From Comamonadaceae bacterium (GTDB taxonomy: Bacteria > Pseudomonadota > Gammaproteobacteria > Burkholderiales > Burkholderiaceae): a stretch of DNA of 13,964 bases. Below are positions 1-6,818 of the stretch, one piece after another (the stretch's first letter is position 1; each line of letters begins with the position of its first letter). Made by a program: the position numbers and the translations under genes. Location: NCBI GenBank assembly GCA_947505915.1, contig CANNNH010000024.1:1-13964 (forward strand). The letters run 5' to 3'. Below the pieces are notes generated by a model. That model was not told the DNA's origin and did not search any database. It saw nothing but the letters and a program-made list of their open reading frames with translations.

Positions 1-1534
1 CGTCGGCAGCGGCAATGACTTCGTTGTCGCGCATGGAGCCGCCGGGCTGAATAACGCAGCTCGCGCCCACATCCACCACCACGTCCAGGCCGTCGCGAAA
101 CGGAAAGAAAGCGTCGCTGGCGACCGCAGAACCTTTGAGGTCGAGCTGGGCGTTGGCGGCCTTGATGGCAGCGATGCGGGCCGAGTCGATGCGGCTCATC
201 TGGCCGGCGCCCACGCCCAGGGTCATGCCTCCGCCGCAAAAAACGATGGCGTTGGACTTGACGTACTTGGCCACCTTCCAGGCGAACAGCAGGTCTTGCA
301 GCTGCGCCGGTGTGGGTTGCAGCTTGGTCACCACGGTGAGGTCGGCCACGGTGATTTCGTGGTTGTCGGCGGTCTGCATCAAGAGGCCAGAGCCGACGCG
401 CTTGACGTCCACCAGGTTGCGACCCTGCGCCCAGGCGCTGTCGCCGCCGGCGGGTAAGGCGATCTCGAGAATGCGCACGTTGACCTTGCTCTTGAAAACG
501 GCCAGCGCTTCGGGCGTGAAGGCCGGGGCCATCAGCACTTCGACGAACTGCTTGGAGATTTCCAGCGCAGCTTTTTCGTCCAGCGGGCAGTTCAGCGCAA
601 TGATGCCGCCGAAGGCCGAGGTCGGGTCGGTCTTGAAGGCCTTGCTGTAGGCGTTGAGCGCGTCCACACCGACGGCCACGCCGCAGGGGTTGGCATGCTT
701 GACGATGACGCAGGCGATCTCGCCCAGGCGCGCATCGAAGCTCTTGACGCATTCCCAGGCGGCATCGGCGTCGGCGATGTTGTTGTAAGACAGTTCTTTG
801 CCCTGCAACTGACGCGCCGTGACCAGCGAGCCGGTGGCGGGGTACAGGTCGCGGTAGAAGGCCGCTTGCTGGTGAGGGTTCTCGCCGTAGCGCAAGTCTT
901 GCAGCTTGATGAAGCGGCTGTTGGCCTGCGCCGGAAACACGCTGTGGCTGCCGTCGGTCTGGATACTGGAAAGGTAGTCGCTGATAGCGCCGTCGTACTG
1001 ACTGATGCGATTGAACGCAGCGACCGACAGCGCGAACCTGGTGGCGACCTTCAATTGGCCGTCGGCTTGAAGCTCGGCCAGCACACCGGCGTATTGCGAG
1101 GCATCGGTCAGCACACCCACATCTTTCCAGTTCTTGGCGGCTGAGCGCACCATGGCCGGCCCGCCAATGTCGATGTTCTCGATCGCGTCTTCCAGGCTGC
1201 AACCTGGCTTGGCCACAGTCGCTTCAAAGGGGTAGAGGTTGACGACCAACAGGTCGATGGTGTCGATCCGGTGCGCCTTGAGCGCCGCCATGTGCTCGGG
1301 CACATCGCGCCGCGCCAGCAAGCCGCCGTGGACTTTGGGGTGCAATGTTTTAACGCGGCCGTCCAGCATCTCGGGAAAGCCGGTGAGCTCGGCGACTTCG
1401 GTCACCGGCAGGCCCTGGTCGGCCAGCAGCTTGGCGGTGCCGCCGGTGGACAACAGCTTGATGCCCAGTGCGTGAAGGGCCCGGGCAAATTCAACAATGC
1501 CGGTTTTGTCGGAGACGGAAATCAGGGCGTTCAT
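1..1534 (-). CDS. purH: Bifunctional AICAR formyltransferase / IMP cyclohydrolase (PurH), C-terminal end cut by the window
   Basis: This enzyme catalyses the last two steps of de novo IMP synthesis in the cytoplasm: formyl transfer from 10-formyl-THF to AICAR, then ring closure. About 511 residues are visible; the family is usually about 525, so only a short C-terminal tail lies outside the left edge. The N-terminal MGS-like cyclohydrolase domain begins with LISVSDKTG (residues 4-12), then STGGT (29-33) and [13 protein letters not shown] (59-71), which holds the conserved Arg/Lys pair. The formyltransferase domain carries the catalytic Lys-His near residues 279-280 in VKHANPCG, followed by [10 protein letters not shown]. 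The ATG at 1534 gives the canonical family start, 14 bp after the fis stop. I see no good Shine-Dalgarno, so translation may depend on fis read-through. It is last of dusB-fis-purH within the window. In related bacteria ruvC often follows (known context, not visible here). Identity is near certain. Confidence 0.97.
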   Translation of the reverse strand, partial: MNALISVSDKTGIVEFARALHALGIKLLSTGGTAKLLADQGLPVTEVAELTGFPEMLDGRVKTLHPKVHGGLLARRDVPEHMAALKAHRIDTIDLLVVNLYPFEATVAKPGCSLEDAIENIDIGGPAMVRSAAKNWKDVGVLTDASQYAGVLAELQADGQLKVATRFALSVAAFNRISQYDGAISDYLSSIQTDGSHSVFPAQANSRFIKLQDLRYGENPHQQAAFYRDLYPATGSLVTARQLQGKELSYNNIADADAAWECVKSFDARLGEIACVIVKHANPCGVAVGVDALNAYSKAFKTDPTSAFGGIIALNCPLDEKAALEISKQFVEVLMAPAFTPEALAVFKSKVNVRILEIALPAGGDSAWAQGRNLVDVKRVGSGLLMQTADNHEITVADLTVVTKLQPTPAQLQDLLFAWKVAKYVKSNAIVFCGGGMTLGVGAGQMSRIDSARIAAIKAANAQLDLKGSAVASDAFFPFRDGLDVVVDVGASCVIQPGGSMRDNEVIAAAD

Positions 1535-1548
1535 AGCGGGTGCTGTGC

Positions 1549-1785
1549 TTATTTCAAAAGCTTGTGCGCCAGCAATTTTTTACGCAAAGTGTTGCGGTTC
1601 AGACCCAGCCACTCGGCTGCGCGCGACTGGTTCTGATCGGCCTGCTGCATCACGACTTCGAGCAGTGGTTTTTCGACCACGGTCACCATCATGTCGTACA
1701 TGCCGGCCGGCTCGGTGCCATGCAGGTCTTTGAAATAGCCTTCCAGGCTGGCGCGCACACATTCTTCAATTTGTTTTTTGCTCAT
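1549..1785 (-). CDS. fis: Fis family nucleoid-associated DNA-binding protein
   Basis: A 78-residue Fis-type nucleoid protein that binds and bends DNA as a homodimer. The C-terminal helix-turn-helix is clear (about residues 53-77: [19 protein letters not shown]), with the Fis hallmarks [16 protein letters not shown]. The helical dimerisation region (about 28-50: [18 protein letters not shown]) precedes it. It is about 20 residues shorter than E. coli Fis (98 aa). The missing part corresponds mostly to the N-terminal beta-hairpin arm that contacts DNA invertases in E. coli, so a recombination role is unlikely (inference). Its ATG overlaps the dusB TGA by 4 bp (ATGA), implying translational coupling. 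The dusB-fis pairing is conserved from gamma- to betaproteobacteria and is strong support for the name. purH starts 14 bp downstream. Confidence 0.95.
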   Translation of the reverse strand: MSKKQIEECVRASLEGYFKDLHGTEPAGMYDMMVTVVEKPLLEVVMQQADQNQSRAAEWLGLNRNTLRKKLLAHKLLK

Positions 1786-2840
1786 AGAACGACTCTCTCT
1801 TGTATTTGTGTATCGGTGGCAAGGCCTGCACGGGCCAGCGCGGCAGCAGGCATGCGCTCCATGCGGTCTTCCAGGCCATCGAAAAAATGGGCTACGGCTG
1901 CCAGCTGCGCTTCGCAGTTGTCAATCAAATTCATGTGCGCTCTGAAGTCCTCGCCCCCGGGCAAGGCTTTGACATACCAGCCTATGTGTTTGCGGGCCGT
2001 GCGCACCCCGGAGAATTCACCATACAAGCTGTAATGATCCATCAGATGCTCCAACAGCAGACGCTTGACCTCGGCGACCAGCGGCGGCGCCAGGTGCATA
2101 CCGGTGTCTAAAAAGTGACTGATCTCGCGAAATATCCAGGGCCGGCCTTGCGCAGCACGCCCGACCATCACGGCATCAGCGCCGGTGTAGGCCAGCACGT
2201 CACGGGCTTTTTCTGGCGAGTCAATATCGCCATTGGCCACCACCGGGATGTGCAGCGCAGCCTTGACGGCGGCGATGGTGTCGTACTCTGCCAGGCCTTT
2301 GTAGCCTTGTTCGCGGGTGCGGCCGTGCACGGCAATCATCTGCACGCCGGCTTCTTGAAAAGCGCGGGCCAGTCGCACGGCATTTTTGTTGGTTTCAGAC
2401 CAGCCGGTGCGCATTTTCAGCGTGACCGGCACGCCCTGCGGCGCGCAGGCCGCCACCACGGCTTGCACAATGGCCAGCGCCAGCGGTTCGTCTTGCATCA
2501 GCGCAGAGCCGGCCCATTTGTTGCAAACTTTTTTGGCCGGGCAGCCCATGTTGATGTCAATGATTTGTGCGCCACGCGCCACGTTGTAGGCGGCAGCCTC
2601 GGCCATCATGGCGGCGTCGGTGCCGGCGATTTGCACGGCGATCGGCTCGACCTCGCCATCATGGTTGGCGCGGCGCGAAGTTTTGAGCGTCTCCCACAGG
2701 TCGCGGCGCGAGGTGACCATCTCGCTAACGGCGTACGCAGCGCCCAGTTTTTTGCACAGCGCGCGAAACGGCCTGTCTGTCACGCCTGCCATGGGCGCGA
2801 CCAACACGCGGTTTGCCAAAACATAAGAGCCGATATTCAT
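1782..2840 (-). CDS. dusB: tRNA-dihydrouridine synthase B
   Basis: A 352-residue FMN-dependent tRNA-dihydrouridine synthase that reduces specific uridines in the D-loop of tRNA using NADPH. The TIM-barrel begins immediately (IGSYVLANRVLVAPMAGVTDRPFR, residues 3-26, shown here only to mark the FMN-binding start). The catalytic Cys100 sits in INMGCPAKKV. Further family marks are TLKMRTGW, HGRTREQGYKG, VVANGDI and the phosphate-binding MVGRAAQGRPWIF. An upstream extension of the frame to 3209 exists, but it overlaps the divergent yqaA gene antisense and has low-complexity composition. The ATG at 2840 matches the usual DusB N-terminus and was chosen. No strong Shine-Dalgarno precedes it. It is the first gene of the dusB-fis-purH unit. 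DusB versus DusA/DusC is decided by the fis linkage and the NMGCPAKKVCNKWAGSALM-type motif. Confidence 0.95.
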   Translation of the reverse strand: MNIGSYVLANRVLVAPMAGVTDRPFRALCKKLGAAYAVSEMVTSRRDLWETLKTSRRANHDGEVEPIAVQIAGTDAAMMAEAAAYNVARGAQIIDINMGCPAKKVCNKWAGSALMQDEPLALAIVQAVVAACAPQGVPVTLKMRTGWSETNKNAVRLARAFQEAGVQMIAVHGRTREQGYKGLAEYDTIAAVKAALHIPVVANGDIDSPEKARDVLAYTGADAVMVGRAAQGRPWIFREISHFLDTGMHLAPPLVAEVKRLLLEHLMDHYSLYGEFSGVRTARKHIGWYVKALPGGEDFRAHMNLIDNCEAQLAAVAHFFDGLEDRMERMPAAALARAGLATDTQIQERVVL

Positions 2841-2939
2841 GAAAGCGCGTGGGAGGGGTGCGGGCGGATGGGCAGAAAAATGCGAGGGGCCATTGTATAT
2901 GCCTAAAATTTCAGCAGCCTTCTTTATACTCAGACTCAC
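2841..2939. promoter_or_regulatory. Divergent intergenic region between dusB and yqaA, possible promoters
   Basis: These 99 bp separate two divergently transcribed genes, so both promoters probably lie here or nearby. On the plus strand TATACT (2925-2930) is a good -10 match but ends only 9 bp before the yqaA ATG. On the minus strand TATACA/TACAAT-like hexamers (2892-2899) could serve dusB, giving a leader of about 45 nt. Neither has a convincing -35 at 16-18 bp. The AT-rich block 2891-2930 contrasts with the GC-rich surroundings, which is typical of a promoter. Assignments are tentative. Confidence 0.35.
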
Positions 2940-3422
2940 ATGCCCAACTGGATTGTCCAACTCACCGAACTGCTGGCCCTGCCCGAATACGGCTTGAGCA
3001 CGGTGTTCGTGGTGTCCTTCATCTCTGCGACCCTGCTGCCCATGGGCTCGGAGCCGGTGGTGTTTGGCCTGGTCAAGCTCAACCCTGAACTCTTTTGGCC
3101 GGCCGTGCTGGTGGCCACCGCCGGCAACACCCTGGGCGGCGCGCTGGACTGGTGGATGGGCTATGGCGCGCACAAAGTGGTGGGTAAATACAAGCACTCC
3201 TCCCAACACAACCGGGCATTGCGCTGGCTCGAAAAGCTGGGCCCTAAAGCCTGCCTGCTGGCCTGGCTGCCAGCCGTCGGTGACCCGTTGTGTGCGGTGG
3301 CCGGTTGGCTCAAGTTCCCGTTCTGGCCCTGCCTGGCCTACATGGCCATTGGCAAGTTTCTACGCTATGTGCTGATGACGGGTACGCTGGTCTGGGTGTT
3401 TCCGGGGGGCTTTTCGTTTTAG
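2940..3422 (+). CDS. yqaA: YqaA-like small integral membrane protein (DedA/SNARE-associated, VTT-type superfamily)
   Basis: A 160-residue polytopic inner-membrane protein resembling E. coli YqaA. Recognisable family segments are FISATLLPMGSEPVV (about 27-41), TAGNTLGGALDWWMG (about 60-74), an amphipathic linker rich in K/H/R, then LAWLPAVGDPLCAVAGWL (about 107-124) and a final helix GKFLRYVLMTGTLVWVF. The DedA-like superfamily is implicated in lipid scrambling or transport and envelope homeostasis, but YqaA itself has no firmly established substrate, so no function is assigned. The ATG at 2940 gives 23 residues before the first membrane-entering helix, as expected. No Shine-Dalgarno is apparent, and the likely -10 is so close that the mRNA may be nearly leaderless. 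It is a single-gene unit facing the convergent pseudouridine-synthase-like gene across a REP element. Confidence 0.85.
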   Translation: MPNWIVQLTELLALPEYGLSTVFVVSFISATLLPMGSEPVVFGLVKLNPELFWPAVLVATAGNTLGGALDWWMGYGAHKVVGKYKHSSQHNRALRWLEKLGPKACLLAWLPAVGDPLCAVAGWLKFPFWPCLAYMAIGKFLRYVLMTGTLVWVFPGGFSF

Positions 3423-3447
3423 CAGGTGGCTTAGGCCGGGGCCTGAA

Positions 3448-3554
3448 GATGGATCCCCGCGTTCGCGAGGATGACGAAAATAAAAACCGTCATGCCTGCT
3501 CACCTTCGTCATTCCTGCGCACCTCCGTCATTCCTGCGCAGGCAGGAATCCATA
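3448..3554. repeat. REP doublet (REPIN-like): two inverted REP-type units around an A-rich spacer
   Basis: The left unit (3448-3476, GATGGATCCCCGCG...GATGACG) is an imperfect inverted copy of the right unit (3526-3554, CGTCATTCC...GGAATCCATA); I count about 20 matches over 29 positions. The right unit contains a perfect hairpin, ATTCCTGC-GCAG-GCAGGAAT (3530-3549). The left contains a weaker one built on ATCC..CGCG/CGCG..GGAT. The A-rich spacer 3477-3487 is flanked by ATGACG/CGTCAT. This layout is that of dispersed REP/REPIN elements, known to give 'VIPAQAGIH' and 'DPRVREDDE' peptides when translated by chance. It lies between convergent stops (3422 and 3581), the normal location for such elements, where its hairpins could protect or end both mRNAs. 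Confidence 0.8.
3488..3544 (+). repeat. 19-bp tandem repeat, three copies, inside the REP doublet
   Basis: Three units start at 3488, 3507 and 3526, exactly 19 bp apart. The first reads CGTCATGCCTGCTCACCTT, the second CGTCATTCCTGCGCACCTC. The third begins CGTCATTCCTGCGCA and then runs into the right-arm hairpin. Units 2 and 3 are identical over 15 bases; unit 1 differs at two of these. It appears that the head of the right REP unit has been duplicated. Confidence 0.85.
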
Positions 3555-3580
3555 CCCTGCCCCGCCCCGCATTGTCCCGC

Positions 3581-4324
3581 TCAGAATTTTTCGTGCGGCA
3601 GCAGGTAACGCCAATGGCCCACGGGCAGGCTGCTCATGGCCACGCGGCCTATGCGTATGCGCTTCATCGCCTGGACCTGCAAGCCCACGCACTCGCACAA
3701 GTAAGCGATCTGTCCCGGGCGCTCACCCTTGAGCGCAAAGCGCAGGCGCTTTTCACTTTGCCAGCTGACCTTGGCCGCGCCCAGCTGCAGGCCATTGAAA
3801 GTAAAGCCGTGGTCGATGCGGTTGAGCCGCTCCAGTCCACCGGTTTTGATCTCGCCGCTGACCTCAACCAGCACCTCGTGCTCCATCACCGCCGCATCTT
3901 CCGTCAGCTTGCGGGCGATGCGCCAGTCCTGGCTGAAAACCACCAGACCGCTGGCGCGCGGCGCCAGAGGCGTGAGCAGCTGCTGATCAGCAAAATGTTT
4001 TTTCAGAGGGCTCAAGCCGGAAATGTCTTCGACCCACAAGCCCTGTGGCTGCAACAAATCGGTCGACCGCAAGGCACCTTGCGCCGCGCCCAGGCCGGCT
4101 TCGCTGCCTGCGGGTTTGTGCAGCAACAAGCTCACCGGCAGCACGCCCAGCAAAGTGGCGTCGGGGCTGATCTCAATTTTTGCGTCTTGCACGCGGTGCT
4201 GCGGCTCTTGCACCACCACACCATCCACGCGCACGAAACCGCCGGTGATGTATTGCTCAGCCTCCCGGCGCGAGCAGGCCAGCATTTCAGCCAGGCGTTT
4301 GGCCAGGCGAACGGGTTCGGTCAT
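3581..4324 (-). CDS. S4-domain RsuA/RluF-family pseudouridine synthase-like protein lacking the catalytic Asp
   Basis: 247 residues with two parts. An N-terminal S4 RNA-binding domain covers about 5-50 (VRLAKRLAEMLACSRREAEQYI, of which SRREAE is diagnostic). A pseudouridine-synthase fold of the RsuA/RluB/E/F family follows (LLLHKPAG at about 67-73). In active members the catalytic motif is GRLDxxTxGL; here the aligned segment is TPLAPRASGLVVFSQD (118-133), with Ala121 where Asp should be and Pro in place of the Arg. The C-terminal RQIRRM motif is also degraded, to GQIAYL (204-209), although the following R-I-R-I and LPVGHWRYL keep family character. The frame is intact with normal codon use, so it is not an obvious pseudogene. 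It may bind rRNA without isomerising uridine (inference). The ATG lies 10 bp after the ychF stop, so the two are probably cotranscribed. Homology is confident; activity is doubtful. Confidence 0.85.
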   Translation of the reverse strand: MTEPVRLAKRLAEMLACSRREAEQYITGGFVRVDGVVVQEPQHRVQDAKIEISPDATLLGVLPVSLLLHKPAGSEAGLGAAQGALRSTDLLQPQGLWVEDISGLSPLKKHFADQQLLTPLAPRASGLVVFSQDWRIARKLTEDAAVMEHEVLVEVSGEIKTGGLERLNRIDHGFTFNGLQLGAAKVSWQSEKRLRFALKGERPGQIAYLCECVGLQVQAMKRIRIGRVAMSSLPVGHWRYLLPHEKF

Positions 4325-4334
4325 TCGTTCAGAG

Positions 4335-5426
4335 TCAAGAGCTGAACAGGAAGTTCATCACGTCGCCATCTTTGACAACGTATTCCTTGCCCTCGGCGCG
4401 CATCTTGCCGGCATCTTTGGCGCCCTGCTCGCCTTTGAAGGCAATGAAGTCTTCATAGGCGATGGTCTGGGCGCGGATGTAGCCTTTTTCAAAGTCGGTG
4501 TGGATCACACCGGCCGCCTGCGGGCCGGTGTCGCCCACATGGATGGTCCAGGCGCGCACTTCTTTAACGCCGGCCGTGAAGTAAGTCTGCAGACCGAGCA
4601 GTTTGTAGGCGGCGCGGATCAAGCGGTTCAGGCCGGGCTCGGTCTGGCCGAGTTCTTCCAGGAACATCTGCCGGTCTTCGTCGCTCATCTCGCTCATCTC
4701 GGCTTCGAGCTTGGCGCTGATGGCGACCACCGGAGCGTTTTGTGAGGCCGCGTAAGTCTTCAGGCGGTCGAGGAAAGGGTTGTTCTCAAAACCGTCTTCG
4801 GCCACATTGGCGACAAACATCGCCGGCTTGGCGGTGATCAGGAAAAACTGCTGCAAGAGCGGCATTTCTTCCTTGCTGAAGTCGATGGTGCGCACCGGCT
4901 TGGCTTCGTTGAGAGCGGCCTGGCATTTCTCGAGAATAGCCACCAGCTTGATGGATTCCTTGTCGCCCGAGCGCGCCAGCTTGGTGACACGGTGCAGGGC
5001 TTTTTCCACCGCCGCCAGGTCCGCCAGGCAGAGCTCGGTCTGGATCACTTCGATGTCAGAGATCGGATCCACCTTGCCGGCCACGTGAATCACGTTGTCG
5101 TCGACAAAGCAGCGCACCACGTTGACGATGGCGTCGGTCTCGCGGATGTGCGCCAGAAACTTATTGCCCAAGCCTTCGCCGGTGCTGGCGCCGGCCACCA
5201 GGCCGGCAATGTCGACAAACTCGACAATGGCGCGCTGCACTTTTTGCGGGTTGACGATGGCCGACAAGGCGTCAAGCCGCTCATCGGGCACCTCGACGAT
5301 ACCGACGTTCGGCTCGATGGTGCAAAAAGGGTAGTTTTCTGCCGCAATGCCGGCCTTGGTCAGCGCATTGAACAGGGTGGATTTACCAACGTTGGGCAAG
5401 CCCACGATGCCGCACTTCAAACTCAT
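4335..5426 (-). CDS. ychF: Redox-responsive P-loop ATPase YchF (OLA1/Obg-related)
   Basis: A 363-residue cytoplasmic P-loop NTPase, the usual YchF length. It binds ribosomes and acts as a negative regulator of the oxidative stress response in E. coli; unlike other Obg-like proteins it prefers ATP. Seen in order: G1/Walker A GLPNVGKS (9-16), the switch region around [10 protein letters not shown] (31-40), G3 DIAGLV (72-77), the G4 position NVAE (207-210) replacing the GTP-selecting NKxD as is normal for the family, and a C-terminal TGS domain (about 280-361: [15 protein letters not shown] ... [13 protein letters not shown]). The ATG at 5426 is preceded by an AAGGA Shine-Dalgarno at 5433-5437. 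The S4-domain gene starts 10 bp downstream, so a two-gene transcript is likely. The upstream gene is a divergent MFS transporter. Confidence 0.97.
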   Translation of the reverse strand: MSLKCGIVGLPNVGKSTLFNALTKAGIAAENYPFCTIEPNVGIVEVPDERLDALSAIVNPQKVQRAIVEFVDIAGLVAGASTGEGLGNKFLAHIRETDAIVNVVRCFVDDNVIHVAGKVDPISDIEVIQTELCLADLAAVEKALHRVTKLARSGDKESIKLVAILEKCQAALNEAKPVRTIDFSKEEMPLLQQFFLITAKPAMFVANVAEDGFENNPFLDRLKTYAASQNAPVVAISAKLEAEMSEMSDEDRQMFLEELGQTEPGLNRLIRAAYKLLGLQTYFTAGVKEVRAWTIHVGDTGPQAAGVIHTDFEKGYIRAQTIAYEDFIAFKGEQGAKDAGKMRAEGKEYVVKDGDVMNFLFSS

Positions 5427-5585
5427 GAAAAATCCTTAGAAATCAAATCCCGTCAGGCCCGCCGTGTGGCAGCTGCGCGGGGTGGCGATAATCGATTGTA
5501 GTGATGCTGGTTTTGCGGCTCGCGCCCTGCCCTCATCAATCTCATCGAACTGCTTAGTTGCAGCTGAACGACCTGGAATTTCGAC
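5427..5585. promoter_or_regulatory. Divergent intergenic region ychF / MFS gene
   Basis: 159 bp between divergent starts; it should carry both promoters. I see AT-richer hexamers at 5487-5500 (GATAAT on plus, TACAAT on minus) but no good -35 partner in either direction. The ychF Shine-Dalgarno (AAGGA on minus, 5433-5437) is clear. No operator palindrome or riboswitch-like structure stands out. Confidence 0.3.
5433..5437 (-). promoter_or_regulatory. Shine-Dalgarno AAGGA for ychF
   Basis: AAGGA on the minus strand is 6 nt from the ychF ATG at 5426. It is one of the few strong ribosome-binding sites in the window. Confidence 0.75.
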
Positions 5586-6818
5586 ATGCCTTCCGCGCCG
5601 CCGCGAATTTCTGCTGCCACCCAACGCTCCGCTTTTTTACTGTCTCTGGCCACTTTTTCCAGCATGGCCACGCAACGCATCTGCGACGCCATGCTGCCCG
5701 CGCTGTCAAACATCTTTCAAACCAGCGTGGCGCAGGCCGCTCAGGTGATCTGGGTGTTTGCTGTGGTGTACGGGCTGTCGCAGCTTTTTTACGGCCCGCT
5801 GGGCGACCGTACCGGCAAGTTCCGCATCATCACCTACGCCACGCTGGGTTGCAGCGTGGCCAGCCTGGTCGCCGCTTTTGCCAACGACCTGAACACACTG
5901 GTACTGGCGCGGGCCCTGACCGGCTTGTGCGCTGCTGCGGTGATTCCGCTGGCGCTCGCCTGGGTAGGTGACGCCGTGCCTTACGAGCGGCGGCTCGAAA
6001 CGCTGGCCAAAGTCGGGCTGGGTACCACGCTGGGCATTGTGGGCGGGCAACTGGCCGGTGGCTGGTTCGCCGACACCCTGGGCTGGCGCTGGGCTTTTGC
6101 GCTGATGACTGTGATTTTTGCGGCAGTCGGATTTTTGCTCTTGCTTGATTTGCGCCGCCAGCAGCGTATTCCCGGAACCGAGTCCAGTGACATGCCGCAT
6201 GGGCGCCCGGGCTTTGTCAGGCAAGCCCTGTCCATTTTGAGCGACCCGTGGGCCAGCCGGGTGCTGGTGATCGCCTTGATAGAAGGCGCCGCCGGCTTTG
6301 GTGTGCTCAGCACCATCGCCTCGCACCTGCACCAGACGCTGGGCCTGTCTTTGTCTTCGTCCGGCTCCATCGTGGCCCTGTTCGGTCTGGGCGGTGTGCT
6401 CTACATGTCTGTGGCGCGCTGGCTGATCCGGCGGCTGGGCGAAGACGGGCTGGCTCAGTACGGCACTGCCTTGATGGGCTTGTCTTTTGCCGTGCTGGGT
6501 TTTACCCGCTGGTGGCCCCTGACGCCGGTGGTCTGCTTGAGCGCAGGCTTTGGTTTTTTCATGTTTCACAACACCATGCAGGCCAACGCGACGCAAATGA
6601 CACCATCGGCGCGCGGTACCTCGGTGTCGCTTTTTTCATGCGCGCTGTTCTCGGGTCAGGCCCTGGGGGTGTTGATGGCGGCCCACCTGAGCACACTGCT
6701 GGGCTCGGGCGGCGTGATCGCCTTGGGTGGGGGCATCGTTTTGGTTGTAGGCGCCGTGATGGCGCGCAGCCTGCGCGCTAGAAACGGTAAGTCCCTGTCA
6801 CCGATTGACCCACTTTGA
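5586..6818 (+). CDS. Major facilitator superfamily transporter (12-TM, DHA1-like exporter)
   Basis: A 410-residue proton-coupled secondary transporter of the inner membrane. The first helix spans about residues 15-37. MFS motif A lies between TM2 and TM3 as YGPLGDRTGKFR (69-80). A motif B-like ARALTGLCAAAVIPLALAW segment (TM4) and motif C-like LGTTLGIVGGQLAGGWF (TM5) follow; the last is characteristic of antiporters such as drug-efflux DHA1 members. A cytoplasmic loop rich in polar residues (about 195-218) divides the two halves. The substrate cannot be told from sequence, and MDR-type or metabolite export are equally possible. The ATG at 5586 gives a 14-residue cytoplasmic N-terminus; no strong Shine-Dalgarno is visible. 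The last 41 bp overlap the 3' end of the convergent MOSC gene. Confidence 0.88.
   Translation: MPSAPPRISAATQRSAFLLSLATFSSMATQRICDAMLPALSNIFQTSVAQAAQVIWVFAVVYGLSQLFYGPLGDRTGKFRIITYATLGCSVASLVAAFANDLNTLVLARALTGLCAAAVIPLALAWVGDAVPYERRLETLAKVGLGTTLGIVGGQLAGGWFADTLGWRWAFALMTVIFAAVGFLLLLDLRRQQRIPGTESSDMPHGRPGFVRQALSILSDPWASRVLVIALIEGAAGFGVLSTIASHLHQTLGLSLSSSGSIVALFGLGGVLYMSVARWLIRRLGEDGLAQYGTALMGLSFAVLGFTRWWPLTPVVCLSAGFGFFMFHNTMQANATQMTPSARGTSVSLFSCALFSGQALGVLMAAHLSTLLGSGGVIALGGGIVLVVGAVMARSLRARNGKSLSPIDPL

Noticed and set aside
207..216. G4 motif NVAE instead of NKxD in YchF as a damaged GTPase (residue numbers of the ychF product)
   Set aside because: This substitution is normal for YchF/OLA1 and accounts for their ATP preference.
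2115..2906. 263-residue plus-strand open frame
   Set aside because: It lies entirely antisense to dusB, is rich in His/Gly/Ala/Arg as expected from a GC-rich shadow frame, and has no recognisable domain.
2841..3209. N-terminal extension of dusB
   Set aside because: The frame is open but runs antisense through yqaA, has shadow-like composition and precedes the normal DusB N-terminus at 2840.
3488..3544. CRISPR array
   Set aside because: The three 19-bp units are directly adjacent with no spacers, belong to a REP element and have no cas genes nearby.
3290..4345. 351-residue plus-strand frame across the REP element
   Set aside because: It joins yqaA out of frame, the REP element (giving the telltale DPRVREDDE and VIPAQAGIH strings) and the antisense of the S4-domain gene. 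It is not a gene.
5706..6596. 296-residue minus-strand frame
   Set aside because: It is antisense to the MFS gene, and its Gln/His/Arg-rich composition is typical of the reverse frame of a GC-rich membrane-protein gene.
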